Source: Oscillospiraceae bacterium (GTDB lineage: Bacteria; Bacillota; Clostridia; Oscillospirales; SIG530). Taken from it: DNA of 64,000 nt. The position numbers and the translations under genes are program-made. Positions 25,781-33,184 of the stretch are shown piece by piece. Position 1 is the first letter of the stretch. The number at the start of each line of letters is the position of its first letter. The notes under the pieces are model-generated. The model searched no databases and was not told the DNA's origin. It was given only the letters and a program-made list of their open reading frames with translations. The stretch is taken from positions 25,088-89,087 of the forward strand of contig SVND01000003.1 of the NCBI GenBank assembly GCA_015067075.1. The letters are read 5' to 3'.

Positions 25781-26779
25781 ATCGATTTAATTACCGTAGA
25801 TTATTTCACTATACCATTAGTCAAAGGCGAAAAGGTTGACATAGACTTTAAGCTCGAATCCAACTCATGCGCATTTACTGTAGCCGACGACGGTACGATA
25901 TATGCATATGAGATATACGGAGGCACCTCCTTGCTCATGGGCTTTCGTGACGGCGAACAGGTCTGGCAAGCAGATATGCGTCAGCTTTTCGATTACGGCT
26001 TTAACGAGCTTCTCGGCTGCCGCCTTTCTCAATTACACTACGCAAACGGATATATCTACGCTTTTGAAAGCGCAAGCGACTCTATTTTAAAGATAAACGA
26101 AACATCGGCTGAAACACTTGATATTGAAATACGAAACGGAGACGAATGTATCATAAGAAAAACAAACGATGGTATGCTTTTCGCTCATATCATGGATGAT
26201 GAAACGCACGACATTTCCACTTACTGCGTTTACGACCCGTCAGGCGAAACCGCTCCCGGTGAGCTTTTGACCCAGCCGAATGATACGGATGGCTATCTGC
26301 TCCATTCGGAAAACTATTATTCTTACGATCTCGAAAACCGCTTTGAATTCCTTACACCCGACGGCAATATTATCCGCTGTGTAGATGATTTTGACAAGAA
26401 TAACTCTTTCCATACGATAAAAATTTTCGACAAAAACTATGAGCTTTTGGATAAATTCTCTTTTGACATCGATTTTAGTTCCAATTCACTCAACGGTAAG
26501 ACTGTAGCTTCAGATTATTTCACAACTTACTTGTATGCTCCCATCGGCGCTGACGCAAAGGACAACATTTATTTCCCAATATTCTTTGCAAAGAATAAGG
26601 ACAGAGATTTTCTTCTCAAGGTAAATGTTGCATCCAAAACAGTCACAGCCATTGAGATATGCTCTCCCGTTTCATCTTACGATCTGCTTGTTTCGGCAGA
26701 CGGCGACGTGTATATGGGATATGTTGAAGACGGAGAACTAAAGCTTTTAAGGTTTACTTTCGATAAACAGAAAGGATAA
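25700..26779 (+). CDS. Membrane-anchored extracellular protein, paralogue 2
   Basis: 359 residues. Residues 1-25 are nearly identical to paralogue 1, while the exported part is clearly related but diverged: FTVADDGTIYAYEIYGG, WQADMRQLFDYGF, IIRKTNDGMLFAHI, TYCVYDPSGE and a C-terminal GDVYMGYVEDGELKLLRFTF correspond to segments in paralogue 1. There is no catalytic signature. A sensor, carbohydrate-binding or secretion-partner role are all possible. A strong terminator follows. Confidence 0.8.
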   Translation: MKKAVIIISVCLVFLFSVVLLAIVNKPIDLITVDYFTIPLVKGEKVDIDFKLESNSCAFTVADDGTIYAYEIYGGTSLLMGFRDGEQVWQADMRQLFDYGFNELLGCRLSQLHYANGYIYAFESASDSILKINETSAETLDIEIRNGDECIIRKTNDGMLFAHIMDDETHDISTYCVYDPSGETAPGELLTQPNDTDGYLLHSENYYSYDLENRFEFLTPDGNIIRCVDDFDKNNSFHTIKIFDKNYELLDKFSFDIDFSSNSLNGKTVASDYFTTYLYAPIGADAKDNIYFPIFFAKNKDRDFLLKVNVASKTVTAIEICSPVSSYDLLVSADGDVYMGYVEDGELKLLRFTFDKQKG

Positions 26780-26802
26780 AATCGGAATTTTTATAATTAT
26801 TA

Positions 26803-26837
26803 AAAAGAACCTATGGATCGCATAGGTTCTTTTTTTA
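26803..26837. terminator. Terminator of the paralogue operon (possibly bidirectional)
   Basis: AAAAGAACCTATG (26803-26815) and CATAGGTTCTTTT (26821-26833) form a perfect 13-bp stem with a 5-base loop; seven T follow. Confidence 0.85.
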
Positions 26838-26846
26838 TATTCTGCT

Positions 26847-27122
26847 TTAATGAACTATTTTTTTGTCGTTGTTTTTATTTATAAAATATACTACAAGATT
26901 TACACTGACCATCAAAAGATTTATTATATAGACGGCAAGTACAAAGCTGATATTATTTGTGTATATTTTCGCAATTATACCTGCGACGTATCCGACAATG
27001 ATAAGCAAAATAAAACTCAGGCTCATGGATCTTGCCGTTTTAGCTTTAATATTTTTATAAACGGATACGGGCCATGAACAGCCGAAGCAAACAAGCATTA
27101 CAGTTTCCAAAATCTCAGACAT
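26847..27122 (-). CDS. SemiSWEET/PQ-loop-like small membrane transporter
   Basis: 91 residues from the ATG at 27122, which has GGAGG 8 bases upstream. Three hydrophobic segments and the stretch CFGCSWPVSVYKNIKAKTARSMSLSF match the PQ-loop half-unit that forms bacterial SemiSWEET sugar channels (about 85-100 residues, working as dimers). The canonical PQ is replaced by PV. Sugar transport is plausible, but other PQ-loop small proteins exist. It is divergent from a LysR regulator, with overlapping promoter regions, so control by that regulator is likely. Confidence 0.7.
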   Translation of the reverse strand: MSEILETVMLVCFGCSWPVSVYKNIKAKTARSMSLSFILLIIVGYVAGIIAKIYTNNISFVLAVYIINLLMVSVNLVVYFINKNNDKKIVH

Positions 27123-27167
27123 AATACATTCCTCCAAAAAAATATTTTCAGTATCTATATTATATCA

Positions 27168-27224
27168 TTGACTTTTCATAATGTCCAATATATAATATTT
27201 ATATAAATAATAACTTTTAGTTAT
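27168..27224. promoter_or_regulatory. LysR promoter and LysR-type palindrome
   Basis: TTGACT (27168-27173) and TATAAT (27191-27196) with a 17-bp spacer drive the LysR gene. The palindrome ATAAC-N5-GTTAT at 27210-27224 lies between promoter and start codon, a T-N11-A-type site where the regulator could repress itself. A minus-strand TATAAT overlaps in the same gap for the SemiSWEET gene. Confidence 0.6.
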
Positions 27225-27237
27225 ATAAGGAGCAAAT

Positions 27238-28104
27238 ATGGAGCTTACACAAATTAAATATTTCCTCGAAGCCGCACGGACACAGCACATAACAAAAAGC
27301 GCACAGCGTTTACACATTGCACAGCCCGCTCTCAGCAAGGCTATACACAATTTGGAACAGGAGCTCGGTGTGCCGCTTTTCATGCGAAGGGGCAGAAACA
27401 TCCGTTTGACGCAGTATGGCGAATACCTTAGGGACAAGCTTTCACCCGTTATGACTGCTGTAGACGGCATTCCCGATGAGCTTTCACATATGACGGAAAT
27501 TGAAAGCAGAACCATTCGTTTAGCAGTATCTGCCGCATCAACTCTCGTTACACAAGCCATAATCGAATATAAGCGCAATCATCCTCAAGTGAATTTTCAC
27601 GTTATACAAAACCCCGATAACGAGCTTTTTGATATTGAAATTACAACTGCACCCATATATGAAAAAGCTGTGGACGAAAGCGTTTTTGTTTGTACTGAAA
27701 AAATATTTATCGCCGTGGCGGACAACGAAAAATATAACAACATTGACAGCATAAATCTTGAGCAAATTAAAGACGAGGGTTTTATCAGCCTTTTCGGTTC
27801 GAAACAGCTTCGCAGTATTTGTGATAGCTTTTGTCAAATTGCAGGCTTTTCTCCCAGTATAATTTTTGAAAGTGACAGTCCTGATGCTGTAAAAAACATG
27901 ATAGCCGCTAGCATCGGCATCGGCTTTTGGCCTGAATTTACATGGGGAAGCACAAATAACAGCCACATAAAGCTTATAGAAATAGTATCGCCCATCTGCA
28001 AACGTGATATAATCATAAAACATAAAAGTATTAAAACCGATACAAAAATCACCGAAAGCTTTTTTCAATTTTTAAAGGAATACTTTTTGAGCAGGAAAAT
28101 GTGA
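27238..28104 (+). CDS. LysR-family transcriptional regulator
   Basis: 288 residues. The N-terminal winged helix is textbook (MELTQIKYFLEAARTQHITKSAQRLHIAQPALSKAIHNLEQELGVPLF pattern, described here by its two halves around AQRLHIAQPALSKAI, about 22-36). The C-terminal periplasmic-binding-like effector domain covers about 90-288. The effector is unknown. It is divergent from the SemiSWEET-like gene and upstream of, but probably not cotranscribed with, the SpoIVF-like pair. Confidence 0.93.
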   Translation: MELTQIKYFLEAARTQHITKSAQRLHIAQPALSKAIHNLEQELGVPLFMRRGRNIRLTQYGEYLRDKLSPVMTAVDGIPDELSHMTEIESRTIRLAVSAASTLVTQAIIEYKRNHPQVNFHVIQNPDNELFDIEITTAPIYEKAVDESVFVCTEKIFIAVADNEKYNNIDSINLEQIKDEGFISLFGSKQLRSICDSFCQIAGFSPSIIFESDSPDAVKNMIAASIGIGFWPEFTWGSTNNSHIKLIEIVSPICKRDIIIKHKSIKTDTKITESFFQFLKEYFLSRKM

Positions 28105-28186
28105 TTTACCTCCTTTGTGTGCATATTCGGTGCAAGACCGTAATAAACTATACCATGCAATATGTGTACAGGCAAGGAGGACAAAC

Positions 28187-29116
28187 GTGGCTTTTTATAT
28201 TTACGACGAGGAAAAACAGCTTCCCGAGGTGATCTTGCTCGGTGACGGCACAGAAAACAGCACAGATGGCACGCACGATGAGCTTGATGACGAACCGAAA
28301 GAAAGCTTTGTTCCCACACAAAACGAGCGAAAAAAGCCTTTTCCCTCATCTGTTTTTGCTGTGCAATGCTTTTTTTCCGCCTTGCTTATTCTCGTTGTTG
28401 TAATAATTAAGTGGACCAACACCTTGCCGTCCGACTCTGCTTCGGCTATGGCTCAAAGTATTTCTCACGGCGCAAGCTTTTCCGAGCTTAACGAGCAGCT
28501 TTGGAGCATTATCGAGGAAAGTGAGCTTCTGTCTTACGCATTTAACACCCCCTCCGATGCAACCGCCGTTTACAAGGATATTATTGTGCCTGCAAAAAAA
28601 ATCGAAACCTTTTCCGTAAGCTACGGTATACACGGCTGGCAAACGGCAGAAAAAGATTACTTTTCACCCTATATCCCTGCCGCGCGCATATCCGCACTCG
28701 GCACTTTGAAAAAGCACACACCGAGCTATGCTTTCATTGCGCCTGTTATGGGGCGTATAAGCTCTCCCTTCGGCGACAGAATAGATCCCATCGACGGCAA
28801 AACAGCCTTTCACAAGGGAATAGATATTGCCGTACCTTCCGGCACTGCCATCTGCGCTGTCGCCACGGGCTTTATTTCCTCCGTCGGACAAACGGAATCA
28901 TACGGAAACTGCGTTACCGTCGCTCACAGCGGCGGCTATTATTCATTTTACGCCCATTGTCAGAAGATACTCGTCAGCGAAGGCGATACCGTTTCACAAG
29001 GCGATATAATTGCACTTGTGGGGTCTACCGGTAAATCAACGGGAAATCACCTGCATTTTGAGCTCCGTCACGACGGTATTTACGTCGATCCCCTTGACTT
29101 TTTCACGATACCATGA
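28187..29116 (+). CDS. M23 metallopeptidase, SpoIVFA-like partner of the following S2P protease
   Basis: 309 residues from a GTG at 28187, chosen because AAGGAGG lies 6 bases upstream; a frame extension to 28115 has no RBS. A cytoplasmic stretch (about 1-56) is followed by one transmembrane helix (57-76) and an extracytoplasmic LytM domain. Its zinc residues are all present: H209 and D213 (HKGID) and H288 and H290 (HLHFEL). B. subtilis SpoIVFA has the same layout but lacks an active LytM site, so this protein may still cut peptidoglycan. The stop overlaps the SpoIVFB-like gene by 4 bases, which supports the assignment. SpoIIQ is an alternative, but the partner gene argues against it. Confidence 0.8.
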   Translation: MAFYIYDEEKQLPEVILLGDGTENSTDGTHDELDDEPKESFVPTQNERKKPFPSSVFAVQCFFSALLILVVVIIKWTNTLPSDSASAMAQSISHGASFSELNEQLWSIIEESELLSYAFNTPSDATAVYKDIIVPAKKIETFSVSYGIHGWQTAEKDYFSPYIPAARISALGTLKKHTPSYAFIAPVMGRISSPFGDRIDPIDGKTAFHKGIDIAVPSGTAICAVATGFISSVGQTESYGNCVTVAHSGGYYSFYAHCQKILVSEGDTVSQGDIIALVGSTGKSTGNHLHFELRHDGIYVDPLDFFTIP

Positions 29117-29718
29117 GCTTTGCTTTGAAAATAGGACGTGTTTATTTTTCTCCTGTCACGGTAGTAACAGCTTTGATGATAGTATATTTATCGGAAAGCG
29201 CGTTTGCGCTTTTAATATACGCTTTTGCGGCGATACACGAGCTTGGACACCTTACTTGCATGAAGCTTTGCAAAATAAAAACGGAAAGAGTTGATATTTA
29301 TCCTCTTTCCGTTGCTATAACGCCTGATAAAACGCGTTTTTTGACATATCGCCAGCAAGCAATAATTGCCGCAGGCGGACCGCTTACAAGCCTTTTTTCC
29401 GCCGTCCTTTTCCTTGCCGTCGGTCACTTTTTTCATTTCACCTCATTGCCTATTTGCGTTTTCGGCAATCTTTGGCTTTTCCTTATAAATATGCTTCCTA
29501 TACCGCTTTTGGATGGAGGTAAAATCTTTGAGTCTTTCATAATGACTCGGACAGATTTTATTAAAGGAGAACAAATTTGCAAAATATGTGCATATACAGC
29601 TTGCGCCGTCAGCGCACTGGCGGGCTGTTACATTTTTTACATAACAAAATACAATGCATCGCTGCTTATAACGTCCATTTACATGGCTATCTCGCTATAT
29701 TTTTCGCCTCGCTCATAG
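29113..29718 (+). CDS. spoIVFB: M50 site-2-type protease, SpoIVFB-like
   Basis: 201-residue intramembrane metalloprotease. The zinc motif HELGH is at 42-46 and the second motif NMLPIPLLDGG ends with the Asp at about 134; several membrane helices surround them. In sporulating Firmicutes this protease removes the pro-sequence of sigma-K in the mother cell. The operon with an M23/SpoIVFA-like protein supports that role. The family's C-terminal CBS domain is absent, as in many clostridial forms. Its 3' end overlaps the convergent QueG-like gene by 6 bases. The sporulation role is inferred from family and context. Confidence 0.85.
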   Translation: MSFALKIGRVYFSPVTVVTALMIVYLSESAFALLIYAFAAIHELGHLTCMKLCKIKTERVDIYPLSVAITPDKTRFLTYRQQAIIAAGGPLTSLFSAVLFLAVGHFFHFTSLPICVFGNLWLFLINMLPIPLLDGGKIFESFIMTRTDFIKGEQICKICAYTACAVSALAGCYIFYITKYNASLLITSIYMAISLYFSPRS

Positions 29719-30393
29719 CTTGCTGTAGGGGCATACGCGCAGGCAAATGCCGCAAACAGCTCCGCGGCCCACATCCTTATACGTTTTCATATTTGCCGAG
29801 CATTTTGCCGCGTCAAAAACTGTATCTCGCGATGCACCCGGCACGTAAAGCGCGCCCGTTATGGCTTTTGCTGGACACGCATCACGGCACGCCGTGCATT
29901 CTCCGCATCCGTTTTCAATTATTTCAGCTTCCGCTTCAAAGGGTATGTCTGTCAGCACCGTTGCAAAACGGAGCTTTGCACCGTGCTCTGGGTTTATGAG
30001 AAGTCCCGACCTGCCGATAAAGCCCAATCCCGATGCTACAGCCGCCGTTTTATGAGGAAAGACTCCGCGGAAGGATTCCTTGTCGTCGGCTGTGCTTTGT
30101 GAAGCCGCTATGGGGAATGCCTGTCCGCCTGCACGCTCAATAAGCGTTGCCGCGTCGAAGGCAAGCTGATCCAAGCGCGCATTGGCTGTCCTATACTGCT
30201 GAAAATACATAATAGACGGTCTATCCTCGATGGTTTTCAGTACCGCATCTGGTAGCTTTACAGCAATTGATACAGCATAGGGAAGCTCAGGAAAAGGCAG
30301 CTGCACCTGCGAAGGAATTCGGCAGAAGCCAACCTTCGCCGCACCGTTTTCCGTGAGCTTTTTCGTTATTTCCTTTTGCAATTCCGATACCAT
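29713..30393 (-). CDS. QueG-like double [4Fe-4S] protein (short form)
   Basis: 226 residues from the ATG at 30393, which has GGAG upstream; a TTG at 30405 has none. The block KTAAVASGLGFIGRSGLLINPEHG resembles the corrinoid-binding region of epoxyqueuosine reductase QueG (about 118-141, split). Two ferredoxin-like motifs follow: CGECTACRDACP and, near the C-terminus, CGICLRVCPYSKL. QueG is about 380 residues; this protein ends right after the second cluster and lacks the C-terminal HEAT-like part. queA lies 2 kb away on the same strand, but similar short proteins act elsewhere, so the queuosine role is uncertain. Confidence 0.75.
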   Translation of the reverse strand: MVSELQKEITKKLTENGAAKVGFCRIPSQVQLPFPELPYAVSIAVKLPDAVLKTIEDRPSIMYFQQYRTANARLDQLAFDAATLIERAGGQAFPIAASQSTADDKESFRGVFPHKTAAVASGLGFIGRSGLLINPEHGAKLRFATVLTDIPFEAEAEIIENGCGECTACRDACPAKAITGALYVPGASRDTVFDAAKCSANMKTYKDVGRGAVCGICLRVCPYSKL

Positions 30394-30410
30394 ATATCTC
30401 TCCAAAGCAA

Positions 30411-31775
30411 TCAGACAAGTATTTTTTCATCGGGCAATGGCTTGAATTTCCGTTTGACCACGAAAAAGCAAACCAACAAAATAAGCGCCGTTATTACCCA
30501 TGAAACAGGGTATGAAAGGAAGAGCGTTTCCAGCGTTCTGTTTGCCTTGAATATTGTATATATCCAAGCTATACGCAATCCGCATACACCTAAAACAGAC
30601 ACGAGCATAGGTCCTAACGACGAGCCCATACCACGCAAAAGTCCCACGAGCACGTCCATTATACCGCAGGTAAAATACGTTGTGGCAATTATAGACATAC
30701 GGATAGCACCGTATTTAATGACTTCGGGATCGGATTCATATATGCCGATAAGCGGCTCGCGAGCCAAAAATGCCGCCGCGCCTAAAACAAGCCCTATAAC
30801 GCTGACATATATTACGGAAACTCGCGCAACATAGCTGATGCGGTTATATTTTTTCGCACCGATATTCTGTCCCATAAAGGAAAGTGCCGCTTGATGAAAC
30901 GCATTCATCGCTACCCAGATAAAGCCCTCGATGTTTGCCGCGGCAGTATTTCCCGCCATAACAATTGTTTCAAAGCTGTTGACGGAGCTTTGTATGAGCA
31001 CGTTTGAAATAGAGAAGGTCATGCCCTGAAGTCCCGAGGGGATACCGACCTTAGCCATGCCGATGACCTTGTCCTTGAATATGCGAAGTCTCTTTAGATC
31101 AAGCCTCATGCATCCGTCGTAATTGCAAAGGTTCAGCGTTACCAATACGGCAGAAACAGCCTGCGATACTGTCGTTGCGATAGCAACACCCGCAACGTCC
31201 ATATGAAACACGATTACCGTAAACAAATTCAAAATCACGTTTACAACGCCCGCAATAGCAAGGTATATCATGGGGCGTTTTGTATCTCCTACGGCTCGCA
31301 AAAGCGATGCACCGAAATTGTAAAGCGACATAAACGGCAATCCGACAAAATATATTCGCATATAAAGCGTCGCTTTATCTATAACATCGTCGGGGGTATC
31401 CATAAGGGCAAGCATCGGCTTCGAAAGGAAAAATCCGATTATACCGACTATAACGCCGCCTACCAATGCAACAGTTATGGCTGTGTGCACAGTTTCGTTT
31501 ACGTCCTTATCCTGTCTTGCACCGTAATACTGGGCAACCAAAACGGATGCACCGACTGACAGACCAAGCAAAAGATTTACTATAAGATTGACAAGCGAGC
31601 CCGTACATCCTACTGCGGACAGCGATTCCTTGCCTGCAAAGTTTCCGATAACCACAAGGTCTGCGGCATTGAAAAGAAGCTGCAGCATGCTTGACAGTAT
31701 AAGCGGTATAGCAAACACGAGCATTTTGCCCCATAAGCTGCCGCTAGTCATATCTATTTCATATTTTCTACTCAT
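30411..31775 (-). CDS. MATE-family efflux transporter
   Basis: 454-residue multidrug/toxin extrusion protein with twelve hydrophobic segments and the family motifs MLVFAIPLILSSMLQLLFNAADLVVIG at the start (given here in part) and TVSQAVSAVLV near 205. The second half repeats the pattern (GMTFSISNVLIQSSVNSF near 262). It uses a Na+ or H+ gradient; the substrate is unknown. RBS AAGGA precedes the ATG. It lies 18 bases upstream of the QueG-like gene and is probably cotranscribed with it. Confidence 0.94.
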   Translation of the reverse strand: MSRKYEIDMTSGSLWGKMLVFAIPLILSSMLQLLFNAADLVVIGNFAGKESLSAVGCTGSLVNLIVNLLLGLSVGASVLVAQYYGARQDKDVNETVHTAITVALVGGVIVGIIGFFLSKPMLALMDTPDDVIDKATLYMRIYFVGLPFMSLYNFGASLLRAVGDTKRPMIYLAIAGVVNVILNLFTVIVFHMDVAGVAIATTVSQAVSAVLVTLNLCNYDGCMRLDLKRLRIFKDKVIGMAKVGIPSGLQGMTFSISNVLIQSSVNSFETIVMAGNTAAANIEGFIWVAMNAFHQAALSFMGQNIGAKKYNRISYVARVSVIYVSVIGLVLGAAAFLAREPLIGIYESDPEVIKYGAIRMSIIATTYFTCGIMDVLVGLLRGMGSSLGPMLVSVLGVCGLRIAWIYTIFKANRTLETLFLSYPVSWVITALILLVCFFVVKRKFKPLPDEKILV

Positions 31776-31810
31776 TTTTCGTCCTTCTTCAAAATAAAAA
31801 CTTAACGCAT

Positions 31811-31838
31811 AAATAAAGGCAGGTATACTGCCTTTATT
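31811..31838. terminator. Hairpin at the distal end of the repeat region
   Basis: AATAAAGGCAG and CTGCCTTTATT form a stem around GTATA. It is related to, but not the same as, the AATAAAGGAC hairpins at 31955-31979 and 32116-32140. Confidence 0.55.
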
Positions 31839-32131
31839 CTATAAACATCACATCTGCAAACCTGACGGCTTGCAGGAGATAAAGAGTAAGAGTGAATAGT
31901 GAATAAGTTCGGTGGATTTTCGCCGCAGGCAAAAATCTTCATTACCTCTTCACTGAATAAAGGACGCCGTCCTTTATTCTATAAACATCGCATCTGCAAA
32001 CCTAACGGCTTGCAGGAGGTAAAAAGTAAGAGTGAATAGTGAATAAGTTCGGTGGATTTTCGCCGCAGGCAAAAATCTTCATTACCTCTTCACTTTTCAC
32101 TATTACCTCTTCACTGAATAAAGGACGCCGT
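31831..32131. repeat. Tandem intergenic repeat carrying copies of the queA 3' end
   Basis: Two copies lie in tandem: 31831-31970 (140 bases) and 31971-32131 (161 bases, with a 21-base insert made of TTCACTATTACCTCTTCAC-like sequence). Each starts with TTTATTCTATAAACATC, which on the minus strand is the last five codons plus stop of queA; the genuine gene end follows at 32132 onward as a partial third copy. Each copy also has the inverted CTGCAA/TTGCAG element and a GTGAATAGTGAATAAG stretch. The region holds no gene and fills the gap between MATE and queA. Confidence 0.92.
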
Positions 32132-32140
32132 CCTTTATTC
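32116..32140 (-). terminator. queA terminator hairpin overlapping the stop codon
   Basis: GAATAAAGGAC (32116-32126) and GTCCTTTATTC (32130-32140) pair perfectly with a 3-base loop. The GAA codon and TAA stop of queA form part of the stem. An identical hairpin at 31955-31979 belongs to the repeat. Confidence 0.65.
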
Positions 32141-33160
32141 TATAAACATCGCATCACCGAATGAAAAGAAACGGTAGCGTTCCTTTATCGCCTCGCCGTA
32201 TGCATTCATTATATTTTCCTTGCCTGCAAGCGCGGAAACAAGCATTATAAGCGTGCTTTGTGGCAGATGGAAGTTAGTTATCATCGCTTTGCACATCTTA
32301 AAGCGATAGCCCGGATAAATGAATATATCGGTGTTGCCCGAAAGCTTCGTGATCTTTCCGCTTTCATCGGAAGCCGATTCAAGTGTGCGGCAGCTCGTTG
32401 TGCCTACACAGATTATACGTCTGCCCTGCTCCGCCGCTTTATTTATAGTCTGCGCCGCCTGATCGGTGATGGAATAAAACTCTGTGTGCATTTTATGCTC
32501 CTCGACCTTATCCACCTTTACGGGACGGAATGTGCCAAGCCCGATATGGAGCGTTACATAAACGACGTCTATCTTCTTTTCAGCTATTTTCGCCAAAAGC
32601 TCAGGTGTAAAATGCAAGCCCGCTGTCGGAGCGGCAGCAGAGCCAAGCTCCCTTGCATACACAGTCTGATATCGTGAGCCGTCTTCGAGGCGCTCCTTGA
32701 TATAGGGCGGCAAAGGCATATTACCTATCTCATCGAGTAATTCGTAAAAATTACCGTCATATGTGAATTTTACGATCCTGTTGCCATCGTCAACGACCTC
32801 AAGTATCTCTGCCACAAGTTTTCCGCCGCCAAAGGAAAATTTCGCTCCCGGCAGCGCCTTTCTTCCCGGCCGCAAAATAACCTCCCATACATCGCCCTCG
32901 ATGCATTTTAAAAGCACAAATTCGATTTTTGCACCCGTAGGTATCTTTTCGCCGAAAATTCGTGCAGGCAACACCTTCGAATCATTGAGCACCAAGCAAT
33001 CGCCTTCCTTAAGAAAGTCGATAATATCGTGAAACCGCTTATGCTCAAGCTCACCCGTTTGCCTATGCAAAACGAGAAGCCTTGACATATCGCGCTGTGC
33101 CGACGGAGTTTGCGCTATAAGCTCCTGCGGCAGCTCGTAATCAAAATCAGAAACATTCAT
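32135..33160 (-). CDS. queA: tRNA preQ1(34) S-adenosylmethionine ribosyltransferase-isomerase
   Basis: QueA adds the cyclopentene precursor ring from SAM to preQ1 at tRNA position 34, making epoxyqueuosine. 341 residues is the family length. Diagnostic motifs are [15 protein letters not shown] at the start, [23 protein letters not shown] near 150, TAGLHFT near 180 and [17 protein letters not shown] near 296. The last codons (AMFIE) overlap the terminator hairpin. Upstream on the same strand are the SpoIID- and DacF-like genes. Confidence 0.97.
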   Translation of the reverse strand: MNVSDFDYELPQELIAQTPSAQRDMSRLLVLHRQTGELEHKRFHDIIDFLKEGDCLVLNDSKVLPARIFGEKIPTGAKIEFVLLKCIEGDVWEVILRPGRKALPGAKFSFGGGKLVAEILEVVDDGNRIVKFTYDGNFYELLDEIGNMPLPPYIKERLEDGSRYQTVYARELGSAAAPTAGLHFTPELLAKIAEKKIDVVYVTLHIGLGTFRPVKVDKVEEHKMHTEFYSITDQAAQTINKAAEQGRRIICVGTTSCRTLESASDESGKITKLSGNTDIFIYPGYRFKMCKAMITNFHLPQSTLIMLVSALAGKENIMNAYGEAIKERYRFFSFGDAMFIE

Positions 33161-33184
33161 CTGCTTGTAAATCCATTCCTTTTG

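Noticed and set aside
31831..32131. Possible CRISPR array
   Set aside because: There are only two units, the repeat is about 140 bases with no short unique spacers, and no cas genes are nearby.
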